Shown piece by piece: positions 62,418 through 64,000 of a stretch of DNA of 64,000 nucleotides. Position 1 is the first letter of the stretch. Every line of letters starts with the position of its first letter. The DNA comes from Kaustia mangrovi. GTDB taxonomy: Bacteria > Pseudomonadota > Alphaproteobacteria > Rhizobiales > Im1. The notes under the pieces are model-generated. The model was given only the letters and a program-made list of their open reading frames with translations. It searched no databases and was not told the DNA's origin. The stretch lies in NCBI RefSeq assembly GCF_015482775.1, contig NZ_CP058214.1:4392501-4456500 (forward strand), written 5' to 3'. Position numbers and translations under genes: made by a program.

Positions 62418-62604
62418 TGCGCTTGGCCTCCTTCATTGCCTCAAGCTGGGCACGCGCTTGCTCAAGACGCGCCTTGGTCTTTCCGGCGCGGCTCACATAG
62501 GCGAACGCGCCGAGAATTGCTGTGACGATCCCAAGACCGGCAAGAATGTACATGCCAGCCTTGGACCAGACTGTTTTCAGGAAGCCGACAAGGACCGCGA
62601 TCAT
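62344..62604 (-). CDS. Inner-membrane spanin (Rz-like)
   Basis: Eighty-six residues: one N-terminal transmembrane helix (AGMYILAGLGIVTAILGAFAYV) followed by a charged coiled coil (KTKARLEQARAQLEAMKEAK, RIEARIDAMSARDARQRLRD). It directly follows the endolysin gene with a four-base overlap and contains the start of the lipoprotein gene. Topology and context support an i-spanin. Confidence 0.68.
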   Translation of the reverse strand: MIAVLVGFLKTVWSKAGMYILAGLGIVTAILGAFAYVSRAGKTKARLEQARAQLEAMKEAKRIEARIDAMSARDARQRLRDRWGRR

Positions 62605-63581
62605 GCGGTCTGAGCCCGCTTGTAGATGACGTACGTAGTCACGCCGAGAATGACGCTCGAAGCGCCAACCAATGCGATAGCCTGCCCGTACTCACCAAGG
62701 GATTGCAGATAGTCGAGCACGACGCGCATATGGTCGAATGCTCCTGAGACCTCCGTCACCACAGCAACTGTCGTAGCCCCTGCGGCAGCCGTACCGGCAG
62801 CGGCCTTCGCCCCGGCCTTCTTCGGCTTCACATTGTCCTCAAGTGCCTTCTCGATAGCCTCTCGTGTGATAGGACCGATGATACCGTCAGGATCAAGACC
62901 GTGCGCAGACTGGAAAGCCTGAACGGTCTCGAAGCCGAGCTTATTGATGGACCGCACTTCCTCGCGGAGGTCGAACTCGTCGCGGCTGCGGGGATCACGC
63001 TCGTACTTCTTGACAGCACGCTCGATCTTCGCCGCGTAACTATTCCTGCGGTATGCTGGGCCGTTGTAGAGGCGGGCGAACTTATGCCAGTCCCGATCCT
63101 CGATAGCCTGCATGAGGCCGTCGCTCATCTCGATGAAGCCGAGCATAAGTTCGACCTGTCCGGCGAGAGAGACGTTCGCGCGAACCCACATATCCTGTGG
63201 GCTAGCGTACCCAAGAAAATCGTAGTGTTCGCCCATGACCTGACCGACGCCCATGCTGATCGATTTCAGGGCTGCGCCAGGGTCGATGTCCATCCACCGA
63301 TAGAGCATTTCGTATCTGCCCCGGTAGGTAGACGGCACCTTGGTCTTACCGGCCTTCGGATGCGCCAGACCGAGACTTACGGCCCTGCTGCGCTTGCTCT
63401 CCGGGAGGTTCCGGTAGAAGTAGTGTCCCTCAAGATTGATCGCGGGCCGCCGCTCTCCGTCTACAGTCCAGAATGCCCGGCCTGCGCTCTCGACCTCGGC
63501 AACGCCTAAAGCCCACGCGAGGGGAATGTCGTATTCCGCGCACAGCATACTGATGGCTACGCGGTCTGCGCTGTTGAACAT
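62601..63581 (-). CDS. N-acetylmuramidase endolysin with peptidoglycan-binding domain and C-terminal membrane anchor
   Basis: A 326-residue lysin. Residues 1-195 match the N-acetylmuramidase family (DUF3380): WALGVAEVESAGRAFW with catalytic Glu about 29, GERRPAINLEGHYFYRNLPE, SISMGVGQVMGEHYDFLGY. A peptidoglycan-binding helix bundle follows at about 215-245 (TVQAFQSAHGLDPDGIIGPI). The last 60 residues are an Ala-rich linker and a hydrophobic helix (AIALVGASSVILGVTTYVIY), unusual for an endolysin of this family. It heads a lysis group with two spanins. Confidence 0.88.
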   Translation of the reverse strand: MFNSADRVAISMLCAEYDIPLAWALGVAEVESAGRAFWTVDGERRPAINLEGHYFYRNLPESKRSRAVSLGLAHPKAGKTKVPSTYRGRYEMLYRWMDIDPGAALKSISMGVGQVMGEHYDFLGYASPQDMWVRANVSLAGQVELMLGFIEMSDGLMQAIEDRDWHKFARLYNGPAYRRNSYAAKIERAVKKYERDPRSRDEFDLREEVRSINKLGFETVQAFQSAHGLDPDGIIGPITREAIEKALEDNVKPKKAGAKAAAGTAAAGATTVAVVTEVSGAFDHMRVVLDYLQSLGEYGQAIALVGASSVILGVTTYVIYKRAQTA

Positions 63582-63590
63582 ATGTTGTCC

Positions 63591-64000
63591 TCAGTACTCG
63601 GTTGAAAACTCGTAGTCCTCGTCGCGATCTGTATAGTCAACGACGAAATCCCACGTATCTACAGGGTAGTGCCCAAAATGCTCCATATGCTTCTCCCTGC
63701 CGACGATCAGAGCGTGCGCCAGTGCGAGCCAGCGAGCGACAACAAAGTCGTACTCGTGTTCATCAAGGATCAGTGTAGAGACAGCAATGAAGATATTGTT
63801 GGGCGTAGCGTTTCGCACGTTCCTCGTTGCATATGCAGCCAGCGCATAGAAAGAATGTTCAGCCCGAGCGCTTCCGAAGATCGTATGATTGTCCTGTTCT
63901 TCGTGTATCGTGTAGTGGTGCGAGCCTTTTGTGAAGCCGTACATAATACCGAGCTTTTCAACCAAACTGACAACAGCGTCGTCAAATAACTCGTCTAAGC
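63591..64000 (-). CDS. Hypothetical phage protein (partial at right edge)
   Basis: The frame stays open to the window edge: before the TTG at 63965 it continues LDELFDDAVVSLVEKL, so the true start is probably beyond 64000. The visible part reads GIMYGFTKGSHHYTIHEEQD, ALAAYATRNVRNATPNNIFI and ends in acidic DYTDRDEDYEFSTEY. No motif recognised. It lies just upstream of the lysin gene. Confidence 0.55.
   Translation of the reverse strand, partial: LDELFDDAVVSLVEKLGIMYGFTKGSHHYTIHEEQDNHTIFGSARAEHSFYALAAYATRNVRNATPNNIFIAVSTLILDEHEYDFVVARWLALAHALIVGREKHMEHFGHYPVDTWDFVVDYTDRDEDYEFSTEY

Noticed and set aside
22801-64000. CRISPR array, insertion sequence or integrase inside the window
   Set aside because: No evenly spaced direct repeats with unique spacers, no transposase and no tyrosine or serine recombinase motifs were seen. 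The integrase, if present, must be beyond the right edge.

Overview
The window has two parts of different origin. Positions 1 to about 22.75 kb are GC-rich chromosome of an alphaproteobacterium, most likely Hyphomicrobiales (inference). Supporting signs are a C4-pathway 5-aminolevulinate synthase, an LdtR-type MarR regulator near an L,D-transpeptidase, the glyA-nrdR-ribD-ribE-ribH-nusB-thiL run, a ubiquinol-cytochrome c chaperone next to a DUF177 gene, and an H+-pumping pyrophosphatase. From about 22.75 kb to the right edge lies a lower-GC block in which every convincing gene is on the minus strand. It is a T7-superfamily podovirus whose gene order resembles the phiKMV group.

Chromosome, left to right: a cut extensin-like gene; a valine-catabolism group (acyl-CoA dehydrogenase, 3-hydroxyisobutyryl-CoA hydrolase, and 3-hydroxyisobutyrate dehydrogenase with a one-base frameshift) interrupted by an opposite-strand fluoride-exporter group (two crcB genes and a DUF190 gene); ldtR, adhP and an L,D-transpeptidase; hemA; the glyA to thiL run for one-carbon metabolism, ribonucleotide reductase control, riboflavin, antitermination and thiamine; an MFS transporter; hppA; cytochrome b561; bamE; a cytochrome bc1 chaperone; and DUF177, after which the phage block begins.

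Phage, in its own transcription order (right to left): a partial gene at the edge; a lysis group (N-acetylmuramidase with C-terminal membrane anchor, overlapping Rz/Rz1-like spanins); primase and helicase; a T5 A1-like metallophosphoesterase; a MazZ/DUF5664-like and a DatZ/YfbR-like HD nucleotide hydrolase side by side; DNA ligase, nucleotidyltransferase, DNA polymerase; an SSB-like protein, 5'-3' exonuclease, endonuclease VII and single-subunit RNA polymerase; then small genes, a GNAT acetyltransferase, portal, scaffold, capsid, tail tube proteins, internal virion proteins, tail fibre, holin-like proteins and terminase. Next comes about 1.9 kb of hairpin-rich, partly AT-rich non-coding DNA, followed by eight or nine small genes that look like a T7-type early region and end at the host junction. 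The joining of the terminase end to an early-gene end fits a genome that circularised and integrated through an attP inside its early region. No integrase is visible, so it would lie beyond the right edge.

The most original observation is a five-copy element, consensus YCCCGCCTATTAGGANAAT read on the minus strand. Four copies stand at gene-block boundaries, in or just after terminator-like hairpins. They look like promoters for the phage RNA polymerase and share CTATTAGG with the T7 CTATAGGG start region. Two copies lead into AT-rich GTATCTA-containing stretches that could be replication origins. The adjacent MazZ-like and DatZ-like genes raise the possibility of an altered adenine-nucleotide economy, but no purZ is present in the window.
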